64,000 nt of DNA from Doryteuthis pealeii (lineage: Eukaryota > Mollusca > Cephalopoda > Myopsida > Loliginidae): assembly GCA_023376005.1 (NCBI GenBank), contig CM042145.1:92751762-92815761 (forward strand), given 5' to 3'. Positions 30,654-41,565 of the stretch are shown here, piece after piece. The position numbers and the translations under genes were made by a program. Below the pieces are notes generated by a model. It worked only from the letters and a program-made list of their open reading frames with translations, was not told where the DNA came from and ran no database searches. Each line of letters begins with the position of its first letter. The stretch's first letter is position 1.

Positions 30654-31104
30654 TATCGAGCACTTTATACATTTTAGCTTTAGACAATCCTAGCAGTTTA
30701 TATATATATTTTTTATATATAGTTTTTTTTTTCTTTAGGTCAGGTGTTATAGTGTTAATTGATTATTTTCGGTTGGTGCAACCCTCTAGGTCTTTTCTTT
30801 TTAAAATTTTTTTCCTAGATAAAGTTTGGTAGTATATTTTTACTAACAAATTATTTGCTTTTTTTTTTTTCTTACCGCAAGGTTTTACTAATAGGATTAG
30901 TGTATTATATATATATATGACAATCATCCAAAAACACTGTATTTTGATGTATCATGTCTCCTCAGTGTGGCTAGACTTAGCAACTACTTCTAACCAAGAG
31001 CGAAACCTGACTGTTTTTTCATCAGTCTGATTCCTTAACTCCTCGGCTTTCACCACCTACTAGTCAGAAGCAGAATTTTAATGACGACAGTACTTTACTT
31101 TCTT

Positions 31105-31165
31105 TGGCATAAATTAACCTAAAGGTTGACTTGCCATACAAAAAACAATAACCAACCAACAAAGA
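31105..31165 (+). mobile_element. SINE 3' module
   Basis: TTTGGCATAAATTAACCTAA then GGTTGACTTGCCATACAA matches the shared SINE end. The preceding 150 bp (30950-31100) do not match any head recognised here and may be a further SINE type. Confidence 0.6.
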
Positions 31166-31335
31166 GTAAATAACCAAATTAGAAAAATGATTAGTTAACA
31201 AACAACAATGAAAATAATGATTGAAAACCTGTTTGACTGCTCTGATCTACTTTCATCTGATAAATAAATACCTGAAAAACTAAGCTATTTTCTTCTTTCT
31301 AAATATGTTTTTTACTTCTACTATAATTATTTGAA

Positions 31336-31420
31336 CTAGCAAAAATATGTGCCCTCTTGGCACAAGTATTTAAGTTTTAATATAATTAAATATTGAATTA
31401 GACTAATGAAATTACATATA
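31336..31420 (-). mobile_element. Helitron family 1, 3' fragment
   Basis: Minus-strand end GTGCCAAGAGGGCAC, then ATATTTTTG, CTAG, T. The hairpin differs from the other family 1 copies by compensating changes in both arms. Homology stops about 85 bp in. Confidence 0.75.
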
Positions 31421-31479
31421 TAAAATAAATATTCTGTATGTCTGTTTGTTTATACAACAACCCAGTACACATCCTTTTA

Positions 31480-31805
31480 TAAATTAAAATTGGTGGAGAC
31501 CACCAAAGACCAAATTTTAATAAAATCCACACCCTATTTTTGTCTGGGTGGGGTTTAACCCCTCATTTTCCATAAGAAAAGACAGATAAAGATATAATAA
31601 CCGTATGAATCTTTGATATATTAAAATGTCAACTGCAAAAGGATTAAAAAAATAAAAACAAATTAATAAAGGATGAAACATAATAAAAAGCAAATAAAAG
31701 ACAAAATAAAAGATACAAACATATGCCTCCATCAAATTAATGACATAACATGGGAATACAAGTTGCCAAAAATCAACAGTGAAAAGCTGAAAAAAATTTT
31801 TCACT
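31480..31805 (+). mobile_element. Repeat shared with the Helitron-like element at 34.4 kb
   Basis: AAAATTGGTGGAGACCACCA, TTTAATAAAATCCACACCCT, CCCTCATTTTCCATAAGAAA, AACATAATAAAAAGCAAATA and AAAGACAAA match 34390-34850. No terminus is visible here. The 95-codon minus frame over it is not supported as a gene. Confidence 0.65.
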
Positions 31806-31994
31806 CAACCTGGTAGCTTGAAATATTGCAAAACTTTTGACTCGCCCTCATATTTTCTTTATACCTGACAACTCGTATCAGATTATATCACAGATATTTA
31901 AATGTTATATCCATTTTTTATTCTTAGTTTGTAATGTACCAAATGTTTTTTGTTTGTTTTTTTAGTAATGAAACAGGAATGCTTTTTACCTATA

Positions 31995-33175
31995 TAGATG
32001 TCAGTTTACCAAAATTTCACTATGATCACATATGTCTATCCCTCTCGCTATGATCACATAAATCTATCTATCTCACGATGATCACATAAATCTATCTCTC
32101 ACGATGATCACATAGATCTGTCTATCTCACGATGATCACATAGATCTGTCTATCTTACGATGGATATGAATGATCTCACGATGATCACATAAATCTATCT
32201 ATCTCACGATGATCACATAAATCTATCTATCTCACGATGATCACATAAATCTATCTATCTCACGATGATCACATAAATCTATCTATCTCACGATGATGAC
32301 ATAGATCTGTCTATCTCGCTATGATCACATATGTCTACCCATCTCGCTATGATCACATATGTCTATCTATCTCGCGATGATCACATATGTCTATCTATCT
32401 CGCGATGATCACATATGTCTATCTATCTCGCGATGATCATATAGATTTATATTTATATATAAGATCTATATATATCTCGCGATGATCACATATGTCTATC
32501 TATCTCGCTATGATCACATATGTCTATCTATCTCGCGATGATCATATAGATTTATATTTATATAAGATCTATATATATCTCACGATGATCACATAATCTA
32601 TCTATCTCACGATGATACATAAATCTATCTATCTCGCGATGATCAATCTCTACGATGATCACATAAGTCTATCTATCTCGCGATGATCACATTAAGTCTA
32701 TCTATCTCGCGATGATCACATATGATCACATATGTCTTTCTATCTATATGTCTTCTATCTCGCGATGATCACATAAGTCTATCTATCTCGCGATGATCAC
32801 ATATGTCTATCTATCTCGCGATGATCACATAAGTCTATCTATCTCGATGATCACATAAGTCTATCTATCTCGCGATGATCACATATGTCTATCTATCTCG
32901 CGATGATCACATATGTCTATCTATCTCGCGATGATCACATATGTCTATCTATCTCGCGATGATCACATAAGTCTATCTATCTCGCGATGATCACATAATC
33001 TATCTATCTCGCGATGATCACATATGTCTTTCTATCTCGCGATGATCACATTGTCTTCTATCTCGCGATGATCTATGTCATATGTCTATCTATCTCGCGA
33101 TGATCATATAGATTATATTTTATATATAAGATCTATATATATATAATCGATCTATCTCAGTCTGTTCATATCTAT
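31995..33175. repeat. 28-bp minisatellite array, about 1.2 kb
   Basis: The unit is TCTATCTATCTCGCGATGAT then CACATATG, around 40 copies. Three copies of a diverged AT insert (AGATTTATATTTATATAAGA, then TCTATATATATCTC) at about 32440, 32545 and 33105 mark a higher-order period. Units of the first third mostly carry CTCACGATG or CTCGCTATG, and later units mostly CTCGCGATG. The array lies 630 bp upstream of the second SLC35F5 exon, inside intron 1. Confidence 0.95.
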
Positions 33176-33804
33176 GTTTTCTATCCTATCCTATTTTATA
33201 AATAAGAATGGGAGAAAACTATTAAGACCAAATTTTGTCATTTCTAAGTTGATATTTTTAAATAAAAGCAAGAGAAAAATAAATGGTATATACTTATGTT
33301 GGTAAGTCAAAGATGGTTTTGACATATGTCAAAACAATCTCTGACTTATCGGCTTACTACATAGTAATTAAATTGTAAATTAAGACCCCCCCCCTACACA
33401 CACACGCACTTTCTAAAATTGGTAAAAATCAATATTTTTTTAACCTGACAAATTGAAGGAGTAGTGGTGGGTCTTATGAATGGTAAACAAAAATTATTTC
33501 TGAAAAAAAAATTCTTGATCATTTTAAAGAATTTGATTATTATTATTTCTGAAAATAATTCTTGATGTTTTTATCATCTTATCATTATTCATTATTATTT
33601 TAATTTTATTATTATCTTTACAAGAAAATTTTTTAAATTTCTTTTTATAAATGGTCAGATACTCGTCGTTTATATATATCCTGCAACTTCCATATTTTTA
33701 CTGTGAAATACATACCTTGATAAGCCTGTTTTGTCCCCCCCCCCCATATTTTTATATTTCAAGTTTGTTGATGGTTTAAAGTCTTTCTTTCTTTCTCTTT
33801 TCAG
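33176..33804. other. Intron 1 end with polypyrimidine tract
   Basis: Unassigned intronic sequence. The last 25 bp are TCTTTCTTTCTTTCTCTTTT then CAG, a strong acceptor for the exon at 33805. Confidence 0.7.
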
Positions 33805-33936
33805 TATATCTACAAGCAAGCACATTATGATAAACCCTTCTTCACAACCTATGCAAAAACCGCCATGTTCATGGTGTACTTATCCGGTTTCCTTTTCTGG
33901 AGACCGTGGAGGCAACAATGCCGCCGGACAACAAAA
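33805..33936 (+). CDS. SLC35F5: SLC35F5 exon: second transmembrane helix
   Basis: A 132-nt exon of 44 codons, phase 0 at both ends, between CTTTTCAG and GTAAGT. The peptide starts [20 protein letters not shown] and continues [20 protein letters not shown]. It matches the SLC35F5 segment KPFFxTxAKTxMFxxYLxGF followed by KPWRQQC, including the charged border after the second helix. It joins in frame to the WVASSELTK end of the previous exon, as in the vertebrate protein. The open frame runs on past the donor into the intron, but similarity stops at the GT. Confidence 0.94.
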
Positions 33937-34384
33937 GTAAGTACTAAGCAAACATCTCTTAAGATTTTACATATTGGAAAGAAAAACACACATGGAATCT
34001 TCCTGTTAGGTTGTATTAGTAACTTAGTACAGAGAAGTTACTTTAATCTGAATCACATTCACTGGAAATGTCCAAAAATGTTGAAAAGTTTTTGGTCCAA
34101 CCATAATCTAGCGCAGGGGTCTCAAACAGGCAGCCCCTAAACTACTTTTTTTGTGATTAGTATTTTCCTAAAACTTTGTTATTTGTACCTCATCCCTGAT
34201 CATCTTTCTCCTCCGAGAAGGGTAGAATATACTTTGTTATTTCTGTCACTTTAACTTCAAGAGAAAAATATGTATGAGAGTCATCTAGCATAGAAACTTA
34301 TCATGGAAAGTAAGAATAGTTATACTAGGCCACCTCACTTTTCATCATCATAATAATGATATGATGATGATAATAATAATAATA

Positions 34385-34975
34385 ATAATATAATGGAAAT
34401 TGGTGGAGACCAGCAATGACCACAGTTCAATAAAATCAACACACTATTTTTTTTCCAAGAGGGGGCTAAAAAAATTTATACCCCTCATTTTCCATAAGAA
34501 AAGCTAAATAGAAATATAATAAGGGTATAAATCAATGATATATTAAAAAATTAATTTGAAAAAATAATTAAAAAATTAATTTGAAAAAATAATTAAAAAA
34601 TTAATTTGAAAAAATAATTAAAATTAATTGAAAAATAATTACAAAATTAATTTGAAAAAATAATTACAAAATTAATTTAAAAAAATAATTAAAAATATTT
34701 TAAAAAAATAATTAAAAAATTAATTTGAAAATATAATTAAAAAATTAATTTGAAAAAAATAATTTTGAAAAAAAAAAAAAGCAAATTAATGAATGCTAAA
34801 ACATAATAAAAAGCAAATAAAAGACAAACAAAAGAAAAAAAAACAAGAAGGATAATAAAAATTAAAATTTTAAAAACAAGAATAAAGATAAAATAATTTT
34901 CAATGATTTATATATAAATATAGATAAGAGATTTACTTTTTAAATCCTGGGCAATACCGGTAGCCCTGCTAGTTT
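34385..34975 (+). mobile_element. Helitron-like element, family 2 end
   Basis: The plus-strand 3' end reads CCTGGGCAATACCGG, TAGCCCTG, CTAG, then T (34945-34973). It is the same terminal type as 4978, 20378 and 25242 but with a different interior, shared with 31480-31805. A 25-bp AT minisatellite (AAAAAATTAATTTGAAAAAA, about ten units, 34545-34770) has expanded inside it. Confidence 0.65.
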
Positions 34976-35479
34976 ATGATAATGATATTAGTCAGAATTA
35001 ATAGCTAAATGTTTTTTGTCTTTTTAAACATTAACTGTTCTCTCTTTGATATATTTGATATTTTTATTGATTGGCCAATCTATTGTGTATTACAAACATG
35101 AACTTTCTTAGCACACTCCTAGATAAACAATAACCAGACCCTTTTCTTCATCAATGTCTTTTTAGTCATAGTAATAAATGAGGATTTTTTATTTGCATTT
35201 TTTTTTCAAGTAATTTGAGAAACTTTTATCTGCTTGACGAGATATTTTGGAAGCACTAGAAAACCTTTCACAATTGTTTGAAAAATGTTCTGTTTGTTTT
35301 GGTTATTTAATTATTTTTTTAGCATATTGTTTGATTTATGGAAAATTCTAGTTTTTTGTTTGTTTCTTCTATGTTTATTTTTCCTCTCTGTAACTTCATA
35401 TGTATTTTTACATATTTATTCCTGTGTGCTTATCTATCTATCTATCTATCTATATATATATATATATATATTATATATA
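34976..35479. other. Non-coding intron, no element recognised
   Basis: AT-rich intronic DNA ending in TATC and TA microsatellites at 35428-35478. Confidence 0.5.
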
Positions 35480-35759
35480 GATAGATGCTAATAGGTATGC
35501 GTACAGAGTACCACACATAAATCTAAAAGGATGTAGTAAAATTGTATCCATGCTTCCCAGTATTTTTCATTTTTCTTTCCTCACCATTTCAAGCTAACTA
35601 TAAATACATTTCAATCATTTCTTAGAAATGAATTACACTGGATAGGTTACAAGGTAGGAGTTAGATGGTTTTAGTTGAGACCCATGAATTTTCCTGGGGA
35701 CTCATTCAAAGCAAATATGTGCCAGGATGCACTAAATCAAAAAGCTATCGGCATCACTG
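35480..35759 (+). mobile_element. hAT-like MITE, copy 3
   Basis: From ATAGATGCTAATAGG to CTATCGGCATCACTG with the family interior (ACATAAATCTAAAAGGATGT, TTGTATCCATGC). TA-rich repeats flank both sides. Confidence 0.75.
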
Positions 35760-35794
35760 TATATATATATGTGTGTATATATACATATATATTT

Positions 35795-35860
35795 ACCAAC
35801 CCCTCCACATGAATAAAATATGACACAAGGTCAATTTCTTAAGCAGAATTTAACAAAATT
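35795..35860 (-). mobile_element. SINE type P, 3' tail fragment
   Basis: ACCAACCCCTCCACATGAAT, ATGACACAAGGTCAATTTCT and TAAGCAGAATTTAACA form the reversed 3' end of the family; the rest is missing. Confidence 0.65.
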
Positions 35861-35999
35861 TTTTAACTTAAAAATAATCAGAACTCTTATCCAAATGTAG
35901 GTATGAAAACAAATTCCTACTAAACCACCTGAATACTAACGATTCCAAGGACTAAATAAAATAAAAAATAGCACATCCAAGATCTTTGATCTTTTAATA

Positions 36000-36430
36000 G
36001 TGTCAAAGTTCCAAGACATGTCTATATCCATTTTGAAGAAATCCTAGCTGAAGTAAGCTTGCACTGATCTCACACAGTTGTGGCACAGCTTTGTCCCTAC
36101 TGAAGCCACTCTGGTAAGGTCTCATGAAGTGGTCAATTTTGTCAAGGATATAGTGCAGTGTTACTGTGGATAGGATCATCCAGATGCTGTTTAACAGCAT
36201 AGCTAGTGGAGCTGTTGGTTTCTTTGGATTGTGTAGTGCAATTAGGGTGCCTTAGCCAATGGTTTCAATCAGGTTGTGTTGTTTGAATACAGAGTTAATG
36301 ATAAAAGCAGTTGATGGTAAGATGACATTGCTGGTATACTTTAACAGTTTGTTGCTGATATCATCTGGCCCTGGTGAACGTCCATTTTGCAAGGTTATGA
36401 TGGCCTTCCATACTTTTTTCTATTATTTAG
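36000..36430 (-). pseudogene. LINE reverse transcriptase fragment
   Basis: Minus-strand translation gives NGRSPGPDDISNKLLKY, then MLLNSIWMILSTVTLHYILD and KIDHFMRPYQSGFSRDKA. These are the finger and palm-entry motifs of a non-LTR retrotransposon reverse transcriptase (SPGPDxI, then L(R)PI-type and YQSGFRRGRS). There is one stop and one missing segment between the first two blocks. The catalytic YxDD part is absent. Confidence 0.85.
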
Positions 36431-36948
36431 TCATCTAATGGCCTAGGGTTACCTATAAAAGTTTCCTATATATGCGTAAATATTTGGTATTTTCATGAAT
36501 TCTTAGTTGTGGATAAACCAGTATTGTGGTTTTGTTTAAACATGTTACTAATGTAAGAGAAAGCTTTGTAGTGGATTATTATGGTCTTTGATTAAATTAG
36601 CTAAAATAGTTTAACATTAAACTCAGAAAATAATATGGTGAACAATAACATGCACAAAGTAATAACGACAAAATTGATTGATCTGCACAACAATACAAAC
36701 ATCTATTAAATAAAATAAGTGAATATTTGCCTTTTATGCATATATGAAACTTTTTTTTTTTTGGAGGGGGGTGGTTAATTTAGGTGTGGCTTGTGTGTGT
36801 GTGTGTGTAGGATAACCAGCAGCTTTTCAGCTGGAGGAAGCCAGAACCAAAAAACGAAGAGAAGCAAACTGAAAAAAGGAGTAATACTTAGGACCTTTTG
36901 TCTTTTATATCATCAGGCTGCTGCTGCTATAATGTTAAGACACTACAA

Positions 36949-36956
<8 letters not shown>

Positions 36957-36985
<29 letters not shown>
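36957..36985. repeat. (TA)n microsatellite
   Basis: TA run immediately left of the Penelope-type element. Confidence 0.9.
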
Positions 36986-36987
<2 letters not shown>

Positions 36988-37255
36988 AGAAAGGTAGACA
37001 AACACTGGATGTTGTAGCAAATGGATGTTTATTGTGCTGATGTCGACGTTGTAATGTTTCGGTCTATTAGACCTTCAGGACTTTGGATTGAGTTCTTGCT
37101 TCAATGGTGAACATTTTCATACTAGTGAATTAGGTGGTCATGAATAAGGGGAGGGGTGGTCAGCTGTTGGTGTTAACAGAGGTTGCTTGATCCTGTGTTT
37201 GTCTACCTTTCTCCACATACTGTCAGATTAATTTCCTCCTATTTCTCCCATATAT
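36986..37255 (-). mobile_element. Penelope-type element with hammerhead-like core
   Basis: The arms are inverted: GGAGAAAGGTAGACAAACAC on the left and GTGTTTGTCTACCTTTCTCC on the right. Between them the minus strand reads GTCCTGAAGGTCTAATAGAC then CGAAACATTACAACGTCGAC. This has a perfect GGTCTAATAGACC stem-loop between CTGAA and CGAAAC, the arrangement of a hammerhead stem II, although the canonical CUGAUGA is changed. It is bordered by TA repeats and is the long form of the element at 30470. Confidence 0.75.
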
Positions 37256-37284
37256 ATATATATATATATATGCACACACACACA

Positions 37285-37521
37285 AGATGTGTCAAAAAAG
37301 TATCAACATTTTTTTGTACTTTTTGACACACTTTGTATTCTGAAAAAAATAATGTTTCATTCATTACTTTTTTTCAGAATACAACATGTGTCAAAAAAAT
37401 ACCAAGTTTAAAGCTGTATTTACCAAGATAGAAATGAAGAATAAATTAAACTTTTTTTTATTCAGAATACAAGGTGTGTTAAAAAGTACAAAAAATCTCG
37501 ATACTTTTTTGACACACCTTA

Positions 37522-37564
<43 letters not shown>

Positions 37565-37605
37565 GTGTCAAAAAGTATCGATATATATATATATATATAT
37601 AACAC
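37285..37605. mobile_element. Mariner terminal-repeat cluster
   Basis: Several copies of AGGTGTGTCAAAAAGTATCG and its inverse occur at about 37288, 37320, 37388, 37470, 37505 and 37562, with AAGATAGAAATGAAnAATAAA next to one of them. The same sequence starts the mariner relic at 39790. These look like mariner ends without the gene, repeatedly inverted and separated by TA repeats (37530-37560, 37582-37600). Confidence 0.65.
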
Positions 37606-38180
37606 ACACATACACAAACATTTTCATACTAAAAGTTTTTTTTTTTTCTAAACTAAAGATATCAGGCATTTTTGTTTCTGGTAGAACATTTTGTAATCAG
37701 AATGGATATTATTAGGTATTATTTACTACCAAACTCTACAGTATTAAAACTGTAATAAAAAATAAAATTGCATAATTATATGTAAAGAGTGTACTAATTT
37801 TTGGACAGCTACATATATTTTTGTTTACAATGTTTGGAATAAGACTTGGTTTTTTTCTATAGGAAATTTGTTTTCTGAAGCAGGCAAACTTATAAAATTT
37901 TTACACATTGTCATCCTTTTATATAAAATATTAATATAGTTTTGCAGTTCAAAACCTCAATACTAAATTGACCAGTCACCTGATATATCACTCCCATGTG
38001 TAAAAACTTTTAGTCTGTTGATTTTGTTTTTCCTTTCAAGTTGCAGCCTTGAAAAGCATGTAATTGTAAGCTAACACTATCAGAGTCGGCCTGAAGAATG
38101 AATAATGTAGAGTCATAATTATCAAAAATGTTTGTATACTTTTTCTATCGTGGTGTAAAATTGATGATGCAATGGTTCCA
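37606..38180. other. Non-coding intron, no element recognised
   Basis: Unassigned intron 2 DNA of SLC35F5. Confidence 0.5.
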
Positions 38181-38660
38181 TTAGTAAGGATTGCAAATTG
38201 ATTTTAATATGAGTAAGGATTGCAAATGATTTAATATGAGTAAGGATTGCAAATGATTTTAATATAAGTAAGGATTGCAAATGATTTTAATATAAGTAAG
38301 GATTGCAAATGATTTTAATATAAGTAAGGATTGCAAATGATTTTAAATATAAGTAAGGATTGCAAATGATTTTTATATAAGTAAGGATTGCAAATGAGTA
38401 TAAGTATAGTATAAGTAATGAATTGCAAATGATTTTAGTATAAGTAAGAATTGCAAATGATTTTAGTATAAGTAAGAATTGCAAGAATTGCAAATGATTT
38501 TAGTTATAAGTAAGAATTGCAAATGATTTGATATGAGTAAGAATTGCAAATGAATTTGATATGAGTAAGAATTGCAAATGATTTACTACAGAAAAGCGAT
38601 GCATATGATTTTACTATAGGAAAGCCTTGCATATGATTTTACTATAGGAAAGAATTGCAT
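38181..38660. repeat. 27-28-bp minisatellite, about 17 units
   Basis: The unit is AGTAAGGATTGCAAATGATT then TTAATATA. Units drift in order: AGTAAGGATT first, AGTAAGAATT in the middle, and finally GGAAAGCCTTGCATATGATT, so the array is polarised with age. Confidence 0.92.
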
Positions 38661-38879
38661 TTACATACGCCCACACATGTATGGGTGCATATATTTGTGT
38701 ATGTTTAACCCTTTTACAGAGAGATCATTTTTTTCATCCCTGTGGAGTGTGCAAATTCTTTTAAGAAAGTTTGCAAAATGGTGGGTATGTTCAAACAAGT
38801 CAATTAATCACATATAAAAGAAAAAACAAAACATAATAATTTCATCGGCAGTTGTGTATCATAGTACAATAGCATCAAA

Positions 38880-39530
38880 GAATAAAGAACTCTCTTTCCT
38901 GTATCTGTTGTAGTTTATGTGGAAATAAATAGGAAGGATTACTTTTGGAGCATTTCACATATGTATAATCACTGAAGGGGCCAGGTTAGCTCAGTCGGTA
39001 GAGCGTTCGGCTAGAAACCACAAGGTTCCTAGTTCAATACCGGTCCCCCCCAACTCAGTGTATGAGTAGCACTGGGATCTGTGCGGTAAAGTAATGGCAC
39101 TCCACCTCAGATGCTAAAACAATCTCCTTGGTCTAGCGCTATTGAAAAGGGGATAGACTCCCTTGCTGACTGGCTGATACTGACTTTAGGCCACCCCATC
39201 GACTTTACTTTACTTATAATCACTGATGATGACTATGTGGAAAAATAGTGACTTGTAGCTGAAAACTTGCCCTATCCAATGGTGTGATTGTGCTCTCTGT
39301 ATCTGTTGTAGTTTCTGTGAAAATACACAGGAAGCATTATTTTTGGAGCATTGTATATATGTATAGTCAGTGATGATAAATATGCGGATAAATAGTGTTT
39401 TGTAGCTGAAAACTTGCTCTATTCAACTGTTTTATTGTGGTCCTTGAATCTGTTGTAGTTTTTGTGGAAATAGATAGGAGGCATTACTTTTGGATCACTT
39501 CTTGTATATAGAATTAAATCACCTACATCA
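38880..39530. repeat. 160-bp local tandem repeat split by a SINE
   Basis: TGTATCTGTTGTAGTTT, GTGGAAATAnATAGGA and CATTACTTTTGGAnCA recur at about 38897, 39299 and 39438, with GTGGAAAAATAGTGACTTGT and GTAGCTGAAAACTTGC parts at 39237 and 39400. A more distant copy is at 41600-41720. The SINE at 38976 is inside the first unit. Confidence 0.7.
38964..39226 (+). mobile_element. SINE type A with 12-bp TSD
   Basis: The SINE at 38976-39214 is flanked by TATAATCACTGA on both sides. Head GGGGCCAGGTTAGCTCAGTC, B box AGTTCAATACCGG, then CAACTCAGTGTATGAGTAGC, a shortened GGTAAAGTAATGGCACTCC centre, and the GACTTTACTTTACTT tail. The perfect duplication shows recent insertion by target-primed reverse transcription. 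The target is a ~160-bp local repeat. Confidence 0.92.
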
Positions 39531-39789
39531 CTTATTGCTGACTCGCAGACATGATAGACAGAGTAATGACATCAAACAATATAATATTGAATGCAAAGAA
39601 AAACACGATAAGATTCATAATACCGAAGCACTTAACTCATGACTATCTGAAGTCGGCTAGTGCACTTGGTTTTATGCAGTGGCTAGTGTAATAGTCTTGA
39701 AATACATATATATATATGTATTTTCACAGATTCAACAATAGACCACTTCGCCGAATTTACTTACTTTACTTACTATCCAGTATTTAGTG

Positions 39790-40690
39790 TATGAAGTGTG
39801 TTTAAAAAAAATGTATTAAGACTGAAGCTGTTTTTAACAAGATAGAAATGAATTAATGAATGAAACTTTCTTTTTTTTTCTTTTTTTTTAAAGTAGTCTC
39901 CTTGGTATTCAGCATACCTATTATTCCAGCAAGTTTTACATTGGTCGAAGCACCTTTAAAACACCTCATTTAATAAAGTGTGAAGCTGCTTTTAATATCC
40001 TCCAAGTTCTCAAATTTTACATTTGGTTTGAATTTTCAGAATTTAGGAAGTAAAACCTTTGGAGGAGATTTGTTTTGTTTTACGGCATATCAACTTCAAT
40101 TGGTCATTTAATGCCGGGAAAATTTTGAAAGATTCGGAGTGAGAGTTTGGAAGAAAAATTTTTAAACTCAATTTTTTTTATAAATAGATTTTCTATTTAT
40201 CCCATAGATGGGTCAGAGTGGACCTGGGAGCAATGTTGATGAAGGGGTGCTCCACATTCCAACAGACCTCCAGAACTGGAACCTCACCATCAGATAGTTT
40301 AACATCATGCTCAGGACATGAAGACACTTAGCTATTGCCTTCTAGAACATATGATAAAAAGGGTTGGGAGGTTTGCCATAAAAGCAATAGGGTTGGAACA
40401 ATCAAATTAGTGTCACAAATCAGAGGGGCCCTCTCAGACCCCGTCTAACCTAAGTAAGGGCCACAGTGGAATCTTGCAGATCATGGATTGCTCAACCACC
40501 AGGATTCCATCCTTAAGCATCACGGGTCGCCACCCATTTGAGGGGGGGGTTACCCTTCTGCAGAGGTAGGAAGAAGGAAAAAAAAATCACACAGAGCTAA
40601 ATCTCATGAGTATAGAGGGTGCTTCCCTTGAAAAATCCTGTGATTTGCAAAAGATTTCATTCAAAAAGTATCAAGACTGACTTTAAAATT
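39790..40690 (-). pseudogene. Mariner transposase relic interrupted by a SINE
   Basis: Left of the SINE, the minus strand encodes a mariner C-terminus: NLKFEN-like and LEDIKSSFTLY-like codons, then KCFDQCKTCWNNRYAEYQ-type sequence and the end of the element near 39795. Right of it (40567-40690), the minus strand reads KHPLYS*DLALCDFF, a decayed copy of the mariner HPPYSPDLAPCDFF signature, followed upstream by frames with stops. The third catalytic Asp would be in this block. The SINE at 40051-40566 separates the two halves. Confidence 0.8.
40051..40566 (-). mobile_element. SINE type C nested in mariner, 7-bp TSD
   Basis: TAGGAAG is present at 40044-40050 and 40567-40573 as the target duplication. 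On the minus strand the SINE runs from CTCTGCAGAAGGGTAA through GGATGGAATCCTGGTGGTTG, CAATCCATGATCTGCAAGAT, GACCTGGGAGC-type block and ends GGCATTAAATGACCAATTGA then AGTTGATATGCCGTAAAACA. It is among the least damaged copies. Confidence 0.85.
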
Positions 40691-41075
40691 ATTTTTCAAA
40701 ATGGCAACGATTCTACCAGACTTTATTTTAAAGTGATGTCAAGATATGCTTAGTTAAAATTGTAGGCGGATGATCGTGATCGATTGTGGTCCCCTGGATG
40801 TCACCGCTGAATTTGTAGTTCTAGAATTGTACATATTTAAAACTAACACTTTAGTATAGGGCCGCAAATGGTTCTACCCGTCACCTTGAAGCATAATGAA
40901 TGTTGGTGGCTAGGCTTTATGCAGGCCACCCGCAGGAAGCCCCCACCGTTCTCTTGCCTTCCACGTTAAATTTAATTACTAACCCTTCTTTTGGTGTTGC
41001 TTCTTTGCTTTTTCTGTCTGTCTCTCTTTTCTACTTAGGAAACTCTTGAAAGGTTAAAGAAAATTAAAGATTAAT

Positions 41076-41248
41076 GATCATATGGAAATCTGATATTTTT
41101 GTTAAAATAAAATAAGGATTCTTCAAAGCTGTAACCATATCAGTACAATTGTATGGTTGCACCACTTGAACTTTTAAAAAAATAATTAGAGAAAATCTAT
41201 AGGAGAACTACACAAGAATTCTGCATGATGATGATGATAAATTTAAAA
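41076..41248 (+). mobile_element. LINE C-terminal relic
   Basis: ATATGGAAATCTGATATTTT, then CATATCAGTACAATTGTATG and GTTGCACCACTTGAAC, parallels 1771-1875. It ends in (ATG)n at 41226-41237. Strongly decayed. Confidence 0.65.
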
Positions 41249-41565
41249 TCTAGAGCAGGGTTTTTACAAACTTTTTCATCTCACGGCACAGTCAGCTGGA
41301 CAATAAATTGATCGAGATACACCATAAGTATATAAACATATATTTATTTTATCATTTAAATTTAAAATAAAAGGAATAGTGAAAATGTGCTACAAGTGTA
41401 GCATAATTAAAACAAAAAATATTGAATTAAAACAAAAAATATAAAAGTAATAGAATAAAAATATAAGAGGATGATCAACCGTCCTCAACACTCACGTCAC
41501 ACCCACGGAAGCTTCAAGGTACACTAGTGTGCCGCGGCACACCGGTTGAAAAACTCTGTCTAGAG
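41249..41565. mobile_element. hAT-type MITE with 7-8-bp TSD
   Basis: The element is at 41256-41558. Left end CAGGGTTTTTACAAACTTTT; right end on the other strand CAGAGTTTTTCAACCGGTGT. These are CAG termini with a ~12-bp imperfect terminal repeat, as in hAT elements. Subterminal CTCACGGCACAG and GTGCCGCGGCACACC are typical of a widespread hAT group. TCTAGAG flanks both sides (41249-41255, 41559-41565). No coding. Confidence 0.85.

Noticed and set aside
31995..33175. CRISPR-like array
   Set aside because: The units are contiguous repeats with no unique spacers, in a eukaryotic intron.
34112..34140. hAT-like end (CAGGGGTCTCAAAC)
   Set aside because: No partner end or target duplication was found within 3 kb.
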